Source: Effrenium voratum (Eukaryota > Sar > Dinophyceae > Suessiales > Symbiodiniaceae). Taken from it: a stretch of DNA of 64,000 nucleotides. The notes under the pieces were generated by a model. It made no database searches. It saw only the letters and a program-made list of their open reading frames with translations, and had not been told where the DNA came from. Below, in pieces: positions 21,556-35,331 of the stretch. The DNA lies in assembly GCA_963377175.1 (NCBI GenBank), contig CAUJNA010000580.1, positions 700,736-764,735 on the forward strand. Reading direction: 5' to 3'. The translations under genes and the position numbers were made by a program. How positions within the stretch are numbered: the first letter of the stretch is position 1; each line of letters starts with the position of its first letter.

Positions 21556-22011
21556 GAAGAAGGGTGCCACATGTGAGTGCAAGTTCACTGGCATCCATAT
21601 TGGCTGAAATCAAGCAGCAAGGGGTCCCAGACCTCCATGGCAGGAACCATGTGAGACAAGCCAGAAATGCCAAGTTGGAGTCTCATTCTGCGTATGGGCC
21701 AATGCTGAAAGAAATCCAGTTGGTTGCCAAGGATGGCTCAAAGCAACCATGTATCATGGTGAACTTCCTGACCATGATGCAAGCATTGTTTGAACTTGGA
21801 GGCGGATACCATGACCTGCTGAAAGCAACATTCAATGCCAAGCCATGCTCAAGAGATATGCCATACAACCTCATTTTCTACGGTGATGAAGTTGTGTGTG
21901 GGAACCCACTTTCAGCAGACACTTCCAGGAAGGTCCAGGTGGTTTACCTAAGCCTCAAAGAGTACGGTGCCATCCATTTATCTAAGGAACAAGCATGGAT
22001 CTGTGTTTTGG
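21525..22011 (+). CDS. ORF3, copy B, cut by an assembly gap
   Basis: Only the first 162 codons are readable, through the SDE-VVCGNPL motif (Gly replaces Ser before the Asp). The N run then replaces the rest. It is open up to the gap, so whether the copy is intact cannot be told. Confidence 0.55.
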
Positions 22012-22111
22012 NNNNNNNNNNNNNNNNNNNNNNNNNNNNNNNNNNNNNNNNNNNNNNNNNNNNNNNNNNNNNNNNNNNNNNNNNNNNNNNNNNNNNNNNN
22101 NNNNNNNNNNN
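22012..22111. other. Assembly gap (100 N)
   Basis: Exactly 100 N. By comparison with copy A, the flanks jump from about 12382 to about 14232, so roughly 1.85 kb is missing. The round size shows a gap of unknown length, placed where nearly identical copies would confuse the assembler. Confidence 0.95.
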
Positions 22112-22507
22112 TAGCCAAAGGCTTGGCAATATAATGGGTAGCCATATGGCTAGGTAGCCAAAGCAGGCTTGACCAAATCATGGGCTGTAATGCATGTGTC
22201 AAGTGGTAGCCAAAGGCTTGGCCGTGTCAAGTCATGGTAGCCAGGGGCTTGGCCAACCATGCATGGTTCTGACATGAGCACTTGACAAAGCAAACGTACA
22301 TGATGGCACTCACTCCTTGACACAGCTGCTTTGTTTTTCTCGCCTTGGCAGTGCAAATGGTACAAGTCCTTGGCATGGCAGTTGGCATGGCCCACACTCA
22401 ATTCTGTAAATGGTAAAAGCTCTGCATGACTGGTGGTAAGTGTACTTTGGAAACTGGCTGCTCTAAACATGGAGTGGGTGGGCCATGGCCTTGCCTTTGG
22501 GGCCCAA

Positions 22508-22933
22508 CTACTGGTACTTGTAGTTCTGGTTGTACCACTTGGGGCCTGCAAGAGCGCTCTTGGACCAGGACATTCCGCATATGGTGCAGCTGGGCCATGT
22601 CTCCTGCAAGTAATGGCGGTAGAAGATCCATGAGCCGCAATTCTTTTGGCTGCATGGAAGCACCAAGCGCCACGTGATGTGGTCTGGAAGGTCAATCCAA
22701 GGCTTGGGCTTGGGTGTCTCATCCTTGGGCATGGGCGTCGGCTTCGTGGCCTTGGTTGCCTTCATGGCCTTCATGGCCTTCATCGGCATGGCCTTCATCG
22801 CTTTCGTGGCCTTCATCGCCTTCATGATGGCCTTCATCGGCATGGCCTTCATCACCTTCATGGCCTTCGCTGCCTTCAGGGCCTTCATGGTCTTCATGGG
22901 CTGCTGGCCAGCTTTGGTTGGTCCCTTGGCCAT
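22508..22933 (-). CDS. Lys-Ala-Met repeat zinc-ribbon protein (copy B)
   Basis: Same 141-residue protein as copy A, with one visible change near the end (QNYKY for QNCKY). Confidence 0.6.
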   Translation of the reverse strand: MAKGPTKAGQQPMKTMKALKAAKAMKVMKAMPMKAIMKAMKATKAMKAMPMKAMKAMKATKATKPTPMPKDETPKPKPWIDLPDHITWRLVLPCSQKNCGSWIFYRHYLQETWPSCTICGMSWSKSALAGPKWYNQNYKYQ

Positions 22934-23580
22934 GGCTTGGAAGCTGACTGGAAGAGGAGCTAGCTGGCACTGGATCCCAAGTGGCTACACGTATACACTT
23001 GCTGCACCAGTGGCATGGAAGCTTGGCGGCTTGATTGCTATGCTATTAGCCTTGTGGCTTGACTTCATGCCCTGTGGCTAGCCTGCAGGCTTGACTTCAT
23101 GGTGTGTGGAAATAATGTTGCTATGTTGCCTGCTGCCCAAAAGCACATTTTGGGAATCTGATTTTGCAAAGCTGGTGGGCTAGCCAAATGGCTACATCTT
23201 GGAGCCATTTTTTTCAAGCCTATCTGGCTGAGAAGGTTTACATCATGTAGTTGAATAGCTAATGTGGAATGGTAGCCATTATTGGCTTGCAAACCCTTGA
23301 CTAAGCTCAAATAGCCAATGTTGGCTTGCAATTGCAGCCCAAGGGCTAGTGCAAGCATGCGACAAGCCATTTGCAGGCTACACCTTGCTTGCTTGCGAAA
23401 CATTCAAACTTCTATGTGCCAAAGCATAAGCAGAGCAGCACACTGCACGGCCACCATTATGCATGATACAAAAACACAAAATAAAAACACGGAAAGTAAA
23501 CCCTTTTCTCATTAGAGCCAGCACTTACGTAGCTAGTTAGCAGCACTTACATAGCAAGTTAGCTGGAGTTAGCTAACCTC

Positions 23581-23631
23581 TAGCTAAGTGGTTAACATAG
23601 ATAGCTCTGCATGTAGCTAACCACTTAGCTA
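23581..23631. repeat. 14-bp perfect stem-loop (copy B)
   Basis: Same arms and loop as at 15701-15751. Confidence 0.7.
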
Positions 23632-23833
23632 AGCTTAGATAAAGTATGATAAAAGATGTAACTTTACTAGCACATAGCTTTGGATTTTGCTAAGGTCTAG
23701 TAAATGTTACACAGCCTACATCATGTAAGTACCAGCTTCCAACCAAGATACAACCCACTTGCAGGCAGCTTACAAATCCTTATAACAGCACGTGTGTGTC
23801 CTACGATCTCTAACAAACCCCCGGTGCATCCCA

Positions 23834-24422
<589 letters not shown>

Positions 24423-24601
24423 GCGCCACCAATGGGTGCCACCAATGGCACCAACACATTTCACTTGCAGTAAACTATGCCGATCAGGTCTTACATAGCT
24501 CAATCATGGCGTGATAATCAAGTGGGTCCATACAAATCAATGTGGGGTATTGTCAATACAATTCAATACCATGTGATCACCATCAAATATTTCATAACAT
24601 T

Positions 24602-24859
24602 GTATATTCAGAATCTGAACCTAATTCATGTCTAAACAAAGTCTAGGTTCAGATTCTGAACCTAATTCAAGTAACCATGTAGTTTAGGTTCAGATTCTGA
24701 ACCTAATTCAAGTAACCATACAGTTTAGGTTCAGATTCTGAACCTAACTCACAGTCCAGATTCAGATTCTGAACCTAACATAGTATCTACCATAGAATAG
24801 ATTCAGATTCTGAACCTAAAATTGATTGTGGTTTATAGTATGTTCAGATTCTGCAACCA
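24602..24859. promoter_or_regulatory. Palindrome array with 41-bp spacing (copy C)
   Basis: Same seven sites and spacing, upstream of the only intact ORF1 frame. Confidence 0.55.
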
Positions 24860-25044
24860 AAATTATTTATATAATGGATTAGGTTCATAATATGAATATG
24901 CTATTGTTTCCACAGTGCCCATGTCTTGAATGTGTAGTCCAATTACATTTATTTCATGCACCTAGTGATACACCACACACCCACCCACAAGTATGCACCA
25001 TAGTGTAGTGAATACATGCAATATTCCACCAGGACTCGCCAGCC

Positions 25045-26143
25045 ATGAAGCGCGCTATGGAACCAACCGATCCATCTGCCAAGAAGAGCAAACCAGATCC
25101 ATTGGCATACGCCAGACAACAGTTCGAGCTCTACCTGACCATGGCAAGCCAATGGAAAACCCAACTGGATGCCATGGAAGATGATGATCCTCCAATACCA
25201 AACACCCCTGGCTCAGCCAGCGCTGTTCCACCGGTGAAGTCGCCAACAAGCCCAGCAGACGCTCTAGGCCAAGAAGATCGGGCCACGCCAGGCGACAAGC
25301 AGTGTGCAACCTCAGCATCCATGATCAATCCAAAGGAAGAGATCGATGATGCCTCACCCACACCACCACTCACACCATCGCCAATCAGTGTGAATACCAC
25401 CACAAAGCCAGCACCGGCTGGCATACCATCACCAAGAACACCAACTGTCAAAACAGAAGCTGAAATGGCAGATCCAGTGCCAGCTCCAGTGCCAATGCCA
25501 GCACAACCCATACCACCTTGGGTCAAGCAACCGCCACAACCACCACCACCACCCAGCTTTCCAAAGCCTCCATCAGCTCCACCACGATCAGCTCCACCAC
25601 CATCAACAAGAGTACACCCACCGCCACATCATAGTATGGCTCCAAAGACGCCTCCTAAACATGAACCTCCACCACCAGCTGGAGATGGACTGACTACAAA
25701 GCCTCCGATGCATCAGCCACCACCCCCACCACAGCCACCAGCACCAAAGCAGAGGAATCCAATATTGAAGACCGGCTGGATGGCCAAAATGGTGGCCCTG
25801 ATTGCCAGGTGGGATGCCCAGGATTGGGCAGCCATCCAGACCTATCTCAGCCGGTATTTGGGCTGCAGCTTAGTATGCTTCTTTGTGGCTGTTATATTCC
25901 ATTACTCAACATTGAGCAACTTGCCCATACATGTTAATCATTGTAGTTATGTCAGCTAGAATTTGTGTTGTTTCTGTAGTGTCCACGGCTATGTTTGAAA
26001 CCAGTTGCTTGCAGTATGCTTTTTGCTCTGACATCCTGAGGTGGCGAACCAACTATGAGCTGGCCCCACTGCTTGAGAGCCACCTGGAGGTGCTGAGGAC
26101 CACTGGCCATGATGACAGGTACGCATTTGCAGGTGTACCATAG
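25045..26143 (+). CDS. ORF1, proline-rich protein of unknown function (intact copy C)
   Basis: The frame runs 25045-25959 (304 codons). Residues 1-50 hold a basic patch (KKSKPD) and a helix (YARQQFELYLTMASQWKTQL). Residues 55-235 are a disordered Pro/Ser/Thr-rich linker with repeated PPPP runs. Residues 240-270 form a second helical segment (TGWMAKMVALIARWDAQDWA, then IQTYLSRYL). The last 35 residues are hydrophobic and look like read-through into an intron, because a separate frame ending at 26143 carries a coding-like segment (SDILRWRTNYELAPLLESHL). I infer an intron of about 130 bp between about 25880 and 26015, with uncertain junctions. It follows the palindrome array directly. The Pro-rich linker between helical ends is compatible with a scaffold or DNA-binding accessory protein of the element, but no family is recognised. 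Confidence 0.6.
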
Positions 26144-26407
26144 CCAGTTCAAAGTGGCCACAGTGCCACAATACATGCAGGAATGCTCTCGAGCCAAAAC
26201 ATGTATTTACTGCAGCTGTAATACACAAATTTGGCCACCCTATGAAGTTACAATGGTTTGATTGTTTATACAAGCCAAGCCAGGCCATCAGGCTACATTC
26301 GTTTGCAGTGTCATGCACCACACATGATTAAGCTGATGACAACCTGAGTCATCATATATGTGTTCTGAACTTGTTTTGTCAAGTCATCAGGCTACACTGC
26401 ATTACAT

Positions 26408-27058
26408 TACATGTCGTGTCAAGCCATTTGGCTACAACCAGGTTTGTCTAGCCGTCAGTCTACAATCATGTGTGTTTGGCCTGTGGGCTACATTGCAAAC
26501 TAATTGCATGATCAAAATTTATTCATGTCAAGCCATTTGGCTACAACCATGTTAGGTTTGCCATGAGGCTACAATCATGTGGGTTTATCATGCGGGCTAC
26601 AATGCAAACTAATTGCATGATCAAGTCATGTCAAGCCATTTGGCCACAACCATGTTAGTTTAGCCATCAGGTTGCAATCATGTGTGTTTAGCCTGCGGGC
26701 TACATTGCAAGCTGGTTGCATGATCAAAAGCAAGTCATGTCAAGCCATCTGGCTACAGCCATGTTAGTTTAGCATCAGGCTACAAACATGTGTGTTTAGC
26801 CTGTGGGCTACAGTGCAAACTAGTTGCATGATCAAAATCAATTCTTGTCAAGCCATGTGGCTACAAACCGTGTTAGGTTAGCCATCAGGCTACAATCATG
26901 CGGGTGTAGCCTGTGGGCTGCAGTACAAGCTGTTTGTGTGATCAACGGCAAGTCATGTCAAGCCAATTGGCTTCAACCATGTTAGCTTCGCCATCAGGCT
27001 GCAATCATGTGGGTTTTGCATGGGGGCTACAGTGCAAACTGTTTGCTTGATCAAAAGC
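26408..27058. repeat. 108-bp satellite (copy C)
   Basis: Same unit structure as in copies A and B, between ORF1 and ORF2. Confidence 0.8.
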
Positions 27059-27193
27059 AAGTCAGTCTCTACATTGCTGGGCTTTGAGGGCTTACACATT
27101 GGTTCTGACTACATTTCTGGCCAGCCACGTATTTGTATTGACAACACCAATGTGGAAACACACCACCTGCTCGTTTGCATTGGCTGCTTGTAG
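27058..27193 (+). CDS. Short exon-like frame upstream of ORF2 (copy C)
   Basis: Same frame as at 9661-9796, with Tyr to Ser in the GYDY segment. Confidence 0.25.
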
Positions 27194-27274
27194 TGCATTT
27201 AACATTCATGTCTCCAAGTGTGGCCCAGGCAGGACTCCAACCTGTAGTGCGCATTCCTAGCCGAATCATCAGCC

Positions 27275-28684
27275 ATGTGGACAGTTGCTGGCATATGCAC
27301 AGAAATTGTGGACGCAGCCAATTTGATGCACCACAAAAGGAAGGCTGGCAAGACAACAGACCAACTTGCAACCAGTATTCTGGCAGCAGTTGAGGCCAAA
27401 ATCACCGCTGTTGGCATGAATTGTAAGATTGCACTTCAGCTGATCAAGACCATTGAGGATTCCAATTTTGATGAGTCCATGATCAACAAGCTCAAAGACA
27501 AGATTGACCAGCTTTTGGAAGGTACCCAGCAGACCTCCACTATCACTGGATCCATGGTGATTGCCAAGCCTCAAACTATTTCTTTGCCAGCATACATGAC
27601 CCAGCAGGAGTGGACGTTTCTTGCTGACCCCAACAAAGGGTACATGGCCAAAGTGACCTGCCTCACCAAGAAGGTCAAGCACTTGGGCATCAAGAGCATG
27701 TCTGAGAAAACCACCAAGAGCCTGGTTGCCACATTGCTCACCATGTATGATTCCTTACCAGATGCAGCGACACGGCATCAAATGGTAAGAGGCTTCAAGC
27801 TGTCGTTTGCCAACCAGGAGTTCCAGCATGAATTGCCATTTTTGCTGCAATATCCCAGAGACCCATTCCAGCTCCCCCAGGAGATCATGTTGATTGCCTA
27901 CCAGGGCACCCAGCCTCAAAAATGTGTGCCAGACACTTATGCACATATCCTCACCCAGATCCCATTGAGAGCTACAAACAAGATGCTGCCACCAGCTGGA
28001 AAAGGCAGCAGTGGAAGCATTGGAAGCACCAAAAGGCCATCTCCAGATGCAGACAGCGACAGCCCCGACCGTGGATCCATGCCCATGCAATATTTCCAAC
28101 AACAGATGGTGATGTTCAAGGAGTGCATGCACATGTTCCAGAAGAACAGCTCTCCAGATGCCAAGAAGCAAAACAAGCTTCCTGCGCCAGATCAAGAGCC
28201 ATTGAAAATCCATGTGAACCAGGCAGACTTGCCACTGAGGCTGAGAACCACATCGGCCTTGGAGGATAAGAAGCCAGAGGCTGAGCCACCACTTTCCAAT
28301 GATGCAGCCCCCCAGCCAGGTGGCAGTGAGGCCATTGAAGCTGAAGCTTTCAATATCCTCCGCGACCGGGCTGCATGCAAGGCAAAGGCCAAGGCTGGTC
28401 CCAATGCAAAGCCTTCAATGTCACCCGCTGGAGCTACCAAAGCCACAAAGGGCATGAAGAGGCCAGCTGCCAAGACCATGGTGGAGAACATGATTGAGTA
28501 CCATGTGCCAATGCCTGATGCCAAATGGGAGGGTAGAACCAAAGAGTCATGGACCAGTGGCCACTACCAGAAATGTCGCAAACATGCAATTGCCCAGGGA
28601 ATGACTGATGATGATGCCAAGGCCAATGCCAGGATTGCATGTGCCAAGGCGCTCCAAAAGTGGAACCAATGGATGGGGCAATAG
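27275..28684 (+). CDS. ORF2, unknown 469-residue protein (copy C)
   Basis: Intact, and the likely reference form of ORF2, since copies B and C agree at the site where copy A has its paired indels. Same layout as copy A: helical N-terminus, globular centre, Ser/Pro linker, Ala/Lys-rich basic segment, and the C-terminal HYQKCRKHA...AKANARIACAKALQKWNQ motif. A few substitutions relative to A (VAGICTE, VRGFKLS, ILRDRAA) lie at scattered positions. It lies between the 108-bp satellite and the transposase-like ORF3, both on the same strand. Confidence 0.7.
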   Translation: MWTVAGICTEIVDAANLMHHKRKAGKTTDQLATSILAAVEAKITAVGMNCKIALQLIKTIEDSNFDESMINKLKDKIDQLLEGTQQTSTITGSMVIAKPQTISLPAYMTQQEWTFLADPNKGYMAKVTCLTKKVKHLGIKSMSEKTTKSLVATLLTMYDSLPDAATRHQMVRGFKLSFANQEFQHELPFLLQYPRDPFQLPQEIMLIAYQGTQPQKCVPDTYAHILTQIPLRATNKMLPPAGKGSSGSIGSTKRPSPDADSDSPDRGSMPMQYFQQQMVMFKECMHMFQKNSSPDAKKQNKLPAPDQEPLKIHVNQADLPLRLRTTSALEDKKPEAEPPLSNDAAPQPGGSEAIEAEAFNILRDRAACKAKAKAGPNAKPSMSPAGATKATKGMKRPAAKTMVENMIEYHVPMPDAKWEGRTKESWTSGHYQKCRKHAIAQGMTDDDAKANARIACAKALQKWNQWMGQ

Positions 28685-29088
28685 GTAGCCAGGATTGCGC
28701 TCCAAAAGTGGAACCAATTCATGGGGCAATAGGTGTACATGACACCTGCAAACAATGGTGGCCTTGTGCTGTGGGGAAAACAAGTTGTTGCTCACGTGGA
28801 CTTGCATGTGGTTGGAAGCCAGTATATATACAGCCAGGGGCAATGCCAAGCCGAAGGGCTACACCAAGCACCATGCATGCATGATTTTCACCTGACTATT
28901 TTGTAGCATGGCACCATTTGGACTGAAGCTTGCACTTTGAACCTGAAGGCTACACAAGTCTCATGTTCCAGGGGTTGGCAATGGCATTACGCAGGCATGC
29001 ATTGAGAAAAACAAGTCCAATGTTGTTGGGTCAGGCCTCAAGACTGCACAAGTATGTGGACATTGGCACATGACATTCAGCATGATTC

Positions 29089-29304
29089 TTGGCTCAAGCC
29101 CATCGGATCAAGCCCATGAACCAGAGCAATCCTCCAGAATGCACATGTACCACTGAATATTCTGAAGGCATTGAACACGTTGATGCTATATATCAGAAAC
29201 ATGTGTTGTGTGACTGTGTGATGACCGCAGCCAGCTTTGGTTTTGACCAGTTGCCACTTACATATAGCTTGGCATGGCAAAGCTCCAAAAGCTGGAAGGC
29301 CTGA
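29089..29304 (+). CDS. Small frame overlapping the start of ORF3 (copy C)
   Basis: Same 71-residue frame as in copy B, overlapping ORF3 by 31 bp. Confidence 0.3.
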   Translation: MAQAHRIKPMNQSNPPECTCTTEYSEGIEHVDAIYQKHVLCDCVMTAASFGFDQLPLTYSLAWQSSKSWKA

Positions 29305-31313
29305 GAAGAAGGGTGCCACATGTGAGTGCAAGTTCACTGGCATCCATATTGGCTGAAATCAAGCAGCAAGGGGTCCCAGACCTCCATGGCAGGAACCATG
29401 TGAGACAAGCCAGAAATGCCAAGTTGGAGTCTCATTCTGCGTATGGGCCAATGCTGAAAGAAATCCAGTTGGTTGCCAAGGATGGCTCAAAGCAACCATG
29501 TATCATGGTGAACTTCCTGACCATGATGCAAGCATTGTTTGAACTTGGAGGCGGATACCATGACCTGCTGAAAGCAACATTCAATGCCAAGCCATGCTCA
29601 AGAGATATGCCATACAACCTCATTTTCTACAGTGATGAAGTTGTGTGTGGGAACCCACTTTCAGCAGACACTTCCAGGAAGGTCCAGGTGGTTTACCTAA
29701 GCCTCAAAGAGTACGGTGCCATCCATTTATCTAAGGAACAAGCATGGATCTGTGTTTTGGCCATGAGATCAAACAAGGTCCAAGAGCTGGAAGCAGGCAT
29801 GAGCCAAGTTGCAGCAGCCATTCTAAAGGAATGTCTCTACAGCCCAGCTGCCAATACCAAAGAAGTTGGGGTCATGCTCAAAGACACCCATGGCTTCAGC
29901 AGTCGGTTGTTCCTGAAAATTGGCATGTTCCTGCAAGATGGCCTTGCACACCAAACGTTGTTCTCTTTGAAGGGCCACACTGGCCACAAATTTTGTCATT
30001 TGTGCCTCAACCTTTATGCCAAGAAGGCCAAATTTCAGGATGAAGATGGGTGCCAGCTCCTTACAGCTTCCACTTTTGACAAGAAGAGTATCATCAAGGC
30101 CACAGACCAGGATGTGCTTGGCACATGCCACAGGCTGAAGCAAGCCTACCACAGGATGTCCAAGAGGGACTTTGCCATCAAGGAGACAAGTGTTGGCTTT
30201 GTCTTCAACAGCCATGCATTGCTTTTTGACCAGTCATTGGCACATGACATGCTGCCAGTCCAACAGATTGTCCATGATTGGATGCACACATACTTGGTGA
30301 AGGGCTGCTTCCAAACCATTACTTACCATTTGATTGACATTCTCCAGGATGAGTTCAAGCTGGACATGTATGCACTTCTTCTTACCTTTGTCCAGAACTG
30401 GAATGTCCCCAAGAAAGAAAAATTAGCCAGTTTGTTCAACCAGAAGCGCAAACAGGCCAATGCCAAGGCTACAACATTCAAATGCACTGCCAGTGAGGGC
30501 CTTGCCTTGTATCCAATCCTTGCATATTGGGTGCACACCATGATCTTGCCCCAGCAGCTATGCAAGCAACAGTGCCATGCCTTTCTTGCGCTGGCAGACC
30601 TTCTGGATTTGATAGTTGATGTCCCATTGGGCTTGGTTAGCTCAAACCACATGGAGGCAGCACAGGACAGATTCATCCAAGCCTGCTTGGTTGCCGACTG
30701 GGCATCCATTATGACCACCAAGTTTCATTGGTGCACCCACATGGCAGCCCACCTCTTTGTCCACAACATGTTACCCAGCTGCTTTGTCCAAGAGAGGAAG
30801 CACAAGATTGTGAAGAGATATGGCCAGACCATATCTAACACAGTGAAATTCGAACAGTCTACCATGTCGGAAATAATTTGCCATGATTTATTTGCGCTCT
30901 CAGCACCAGATACATTTTCCACATCAGCAAGGCTGCTCTCCAACTGCAAGCCCACCAAGACCATGCAACAGTTTCTACAGCACCACTTTGACCAGGAAGA
31001 TGTGTGGGTGTGCCAAACTGCTTACCTGCAACCGGCAGGCCAATGCTCCAAAGATGATGTGGTATTTATCGAAGAGCATGGTGGCCAGGTCCAGGTTGGA
31101 CAAGTCCACATCCATGCCAGCATTGGTGGCGAAGTGTACAGCTTAGTGTCCAATTGGGAGGAAATGTCCAGGGACAAAGAATCCTGGTGTGCTGTTTGCA
31201 AGCCAACTGGCCAAGCAGCCATGGTAAAGACATCACAAATTCTGTGTGCCACAAGTTGGTGCCAGTTCAGGGCCCATGAATACAAAGTTCTTATCCCTTT
31301 GAGGGCTAGGTGA
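29274..31313 (+). CDS. ORF3, probable DDE-type transposase-like protein (copy C)
   Basis: 679 residues, identical to copy A apart from the missing six N-terminal residues. All the acidic, CxxC and D-x-M-H motifs noted for copy A are present. Near-complete protein identity between copies A and C points to recent duplication or gene conversion. It is convergent with the minus-strand KAM gene. Confidence 0.55.
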   Translation: MAKLQKLEGLRRRVPHVSASSLASILAEIKQQGVPDLHGRNHVRQARNAKLESHSAYGPMLKEIQLVAKDGSKQPCIMVNFLTMMQALFELGGGYHDLLKATFNAKPCSRDMPYNLIFYSDEVVCGNPLSADTSRKVQVVYLSLKEYGAIHLSKEQAWICVLAMRSNKVQELEAGMSQVAAAILKECLYSPAANTKEVGVMLKDTHGFSSRLFLKIGMFLQDGLAHQTLFSLKGHTGHKFCHLCLNLYAKKAKFQDEDGCQLLTASTFDKKSIIKATDQDVLGTCHRLKQAYHRMSKRDFAIKETSVGFVFNSHALLFDQSLAHDMLPVQQIVHDWMHTYLVKGCFQTITYHLIDILQDEFKLDMYALLLTFVQNWNVPKKEKLASLFNQKRKQANAKATTFKCTASEGLALYPILAYWVHTMILPQQLCKQQCHAFLALADLLDLIVDVPLGLVSSNHMEAAQDRFIQACLVADWASIMTTKFHWCTHMAAHLFVHNMLPSCFVQERKHKIVKRYGQTISNTVKFEQSTMSEIICHDLFALSAPDTFSTSARLLSNCKPTKTMQQFLQHHFDQEDVWVCQTAYLQPAGQCSKDDVVFIEEHGGQVQVGQVHIHASIGGEVYSLVSNWEEMSRDKESWCAVCKPTGQAAMVKTSQILCATSWCQFRAHEYKVLIPLRAR

Positions 31314-32004
31314 GAGCTTGTAGCTGAATGGATTGAAAAAAAGAGCACAATGTCAGGTTGCTTGTCAGCAAGCCCGAGGGCTAGTCATTCAAGCTTGGTT
31401 GGCTTTTGTGCATGCAAGCCCCATGTAAACTGCTAGGCCTGCAGGCTCCTGTTGCCATGGCTTTGCCAAGTTGCTTTTGCTTGGTCATCATCAAGCATCA
31501 AGGCGTCTTGCTTGATCAAAATTTCTTCAGCTTGACCATGTAGGGGGTAGCCATATGGCTAGGCCAAACACCAAATCATGGGCTGTCATGCATGTGTCAA
31601 GTCACGGGTAGCCAAAGGCTTGGCAATATAATGGGTAGCCATATGGCTAGGTAGCCAAAGCAGGCTTGACCAAATCATGGGCTGTAATGCATGTGTCAAG
31701 TGGTAGCCAAAGGCTTGGCCGTGTCAAGTCATGGTAGCCAGGGGCTTGGCCAACCATGCATGGTTCTGACATGAGCACTTGACAAAGCAAACGTACATGA
31801 TGGCACTCACTCCTTGACACAGCTGCTTTGTTTTTCTCGCCTTGGCAGTGCAAATGGTACAAGTCCTTGGCATGGCAGTTGGCATGGCCCACACTCAATT
31901 CTGTAAATGGTAAAAGCTCTGCATGACTGGTGGTAAGTGTACTTTGGAAACTGGCTGCTCTAAACATGGAGTGGGTGGGCCATGGCCTTGCCTTTGGGGC
32001 CCAA

Positions 32005-32430
32005 CTACTGGTACTTGCAGTTCTGGTTGTACCACTTGGGGCCTGCAAGAGCGCTCTTGGACCAGGACATTCCGCATATGGTGCAGCTGGGCCATGTCTC
32101 CTGCAAGTAATGGCGGTAGAAGATCCATGAGCCGCAATTCTTTTGGCTGCATGGAAGCACCAAGCGCCACGTGATGTGGTCTGGAAGGTCAATCCAAGGC
32201 TTGGGCTTGGGTGTCTCATCCTTGGGCATGGGCGTCGGCTTCGTGGCCTTGGTTGCCTTCATGGCCTTCATGGCCTTCATCGGCATGGCCTTCATCGCTT
32301 TCGTGGCCTTCATCGCCTTCATGATGGCCTTCATCGGCATGGCCTTCATCACCTTCATGGCCTTCACTGCCTTCAGGGCCTTCATGGTCTTCATGGGCTG
32401 CTGGCCAGCTTTGGTTGGTCCCTTGGCCAT
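32005..32430 (-). CDS. Lys-Ala-Met repeat zinc-ribbon protein (copy C)
   Basis: Same 141-residue protein as copy A, with Val for Ala in one KAAKAM unit. Confidence 0.6.
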   Translation of the reverse strand: MAKGPTKAGQQPMKTMKALKAVKAMKVMKAMPMKAIMKAMKATKAMKAMPMKAMKAMKATKATKPTPMPKDETPKPKPWIDLPDHITWRLVLPCSQKNCGSWIFYRHYLQETWPSCTICGMSWSKSALAGPKWYNQNCKYQ

Positions 32431-33079
32431 GGCTTGGAAGCTGACTGGAAGAGGAGCTAGCTGGCACTGGATCCCAAGTGGCTACACGTATACACTTGCT
32501 GCACCAGTGGCATGGAAGCTTGGCGGCTTGATTGCTATGCTATTAGCCTTGTGGCTTGACTTCATGCCCTGTGGCTAGCCTGCAGGCTTGACTTCATGGT
32601 GTGTGGAAATAATGTTGCTATGTTGCCTGCTGCCCAAAAGCACATTTTGGGAATCTGATTTTGCAAAGCTGGTGGGCTAGCCAAATGGCTACATCTTGGA
32701 GCCATTTTTTTCAAGCCTATCTGGCTGAGAAGGTTTACATCATGTAGTTGAATAGCTAATGTGGAATGGTAGCCATTATTGGCTTGCAAACCTGCTTGAC
32801 TAAGCTCAAATAGCCAATGTTGGCTTGCAATTGCAGCCCAAGGGCTAGTGCAAGCATGCGACAAGCCATTTGCAGGCTACACCTTGCTTGCTTGCGAAAC
32901 ATTCAAACTTCTATGTGCCAAAGCATAAGCAGAGCAGCACACTGCACGGCCACCATTATGCATGATACAAAAACACAAAATAAAAACACGGAAAGTAAAC
33001 CCTTTTCTCATTAGAGCCAGCACTTACGTAGCTAGTTAGCAGCACTTACATAGCAAGTTAGCTGGAGTTAGCTAACCTC

Positions 33080-33130
33080 TAGCTAAGTGGTTAACATAGA
33101 TAGCTCTGCATGTAGCTAACCACTTAGCTA
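33080..33130. repeat. 14-bp perfect stem-loop (copy C)
   Basis: Same arms and loop as at 15701-15751. Confidence 0.7.
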
Positions 33131-33332
33131 AGCTTAGATAAAGTATGATAAAAGATGTAACTTTACTAGCACATAGCTTTGGATTTTGCTAAGGTCTAGT
33201 AAATGTTACACAGCCTACATCATGTAAGTACCAGCTTCCAACCAAGATACAACCCACTTGCAGGCAGCTTACAAATCCTTATAACAGCACGTGTATGTCC
33301 TACGATCTCTAACAAACCCCCGGTGCATCCCA

Positions 33333-34616
<1,284 letters not shown>

Positions 34617-34640
34617 GATTGCTTGTTTGTGTGTTGGATC

Positions 34641-35121
34641 AACTTCCACTAAGCTGGTCTTTCCAAACAGGGGACTGTTGGCGGGTGGGTATCACCACCA
34701 CAAACTGACAGGTGCCCAAAATAGAACCTGCGCAACGCCCTTGGGCCTTGGGCCAATCGCAGCTGGAGCTTGGCAGAAGCTGCAGATCGGCGTAGACCTG
34801 CCGTGTGTGGGGGGATTCCCGTTTGGGGTGATTCCCGCCAGCGCCGGCTATGCCACGTGGCTGTGGGTCAAAACCAATGGTATCCTTTTGGTAGGTGCGC
34901 CACCCATTTGAGTCTATTTCAGTGCCACATGGCTCTCTACACTACCCTTCCCCCCGAACTAACATGGAAGCTCCAGAACGGACCCCGAAATGGAAGACAT
35001 GGTGACCCATTACAGCATCGGCCTTCTGGGAGCTTCCGGCTGTTAGTCTCAGGGAGTGTCTCACGGGTTACTCCCTTTGTAGTGTCTGATTCTCCGAGGG
35101 AAGGCAGGCCGGCGGAGATGT
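34641..35121. other. Unique DNA after the tandem array, start of the gene-poor half
   Basis: No convincing gene. It contains a dispersed repeat with GTGGGTCAAAACCAATGG (34864-34881) that recurs, in both orientations and diverged, at about 53990-54012, 54870-54900 and 59888-59985. A second dispersed segment with GTTAGTCTCAGGGAGTG (35044 on) recurs near 38925, 52530 and 53085. Confidence 0.5.
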
Positions 35122-35331
35122 ATGGTTGCGTGTCTCATAATTATTGGCAAGGCAAATTTGGGATGGGTTCCCCTTCGCTCGGTTCCCTTCAAGACCACCC
35201 AGCAATATCATCACAATGCCGGTGTCTCCAAAAGGGATGGAGAAGAACTAGTTGCGGCTGTGAATCCGCAGGAGCAACTGCCGGTCCTGCCGACTCCTGC
35301 CTTCTCCATGTCTTCTGCATGGACTGGGTGA
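35122..35331 (+). CDS. Exon-like frame, unknown
   Basis: 69 codons with protein-like composition in the second half (PLRSVPFKTTQQYHHNAGVS, then DGEELVAAVNPQEQLPVLPT). It ends at a potential GT donor (GG|GTGAATG). No upstream exon can be joined with confidence and no family is recognised. Confidence 0.25.
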   Translation: MVACLIIIGKANLGWVPLRSVPFKTTQQYHHNAGVSKRDGEELVAAVNPQEQLPVLPTPAFSMSSAWTG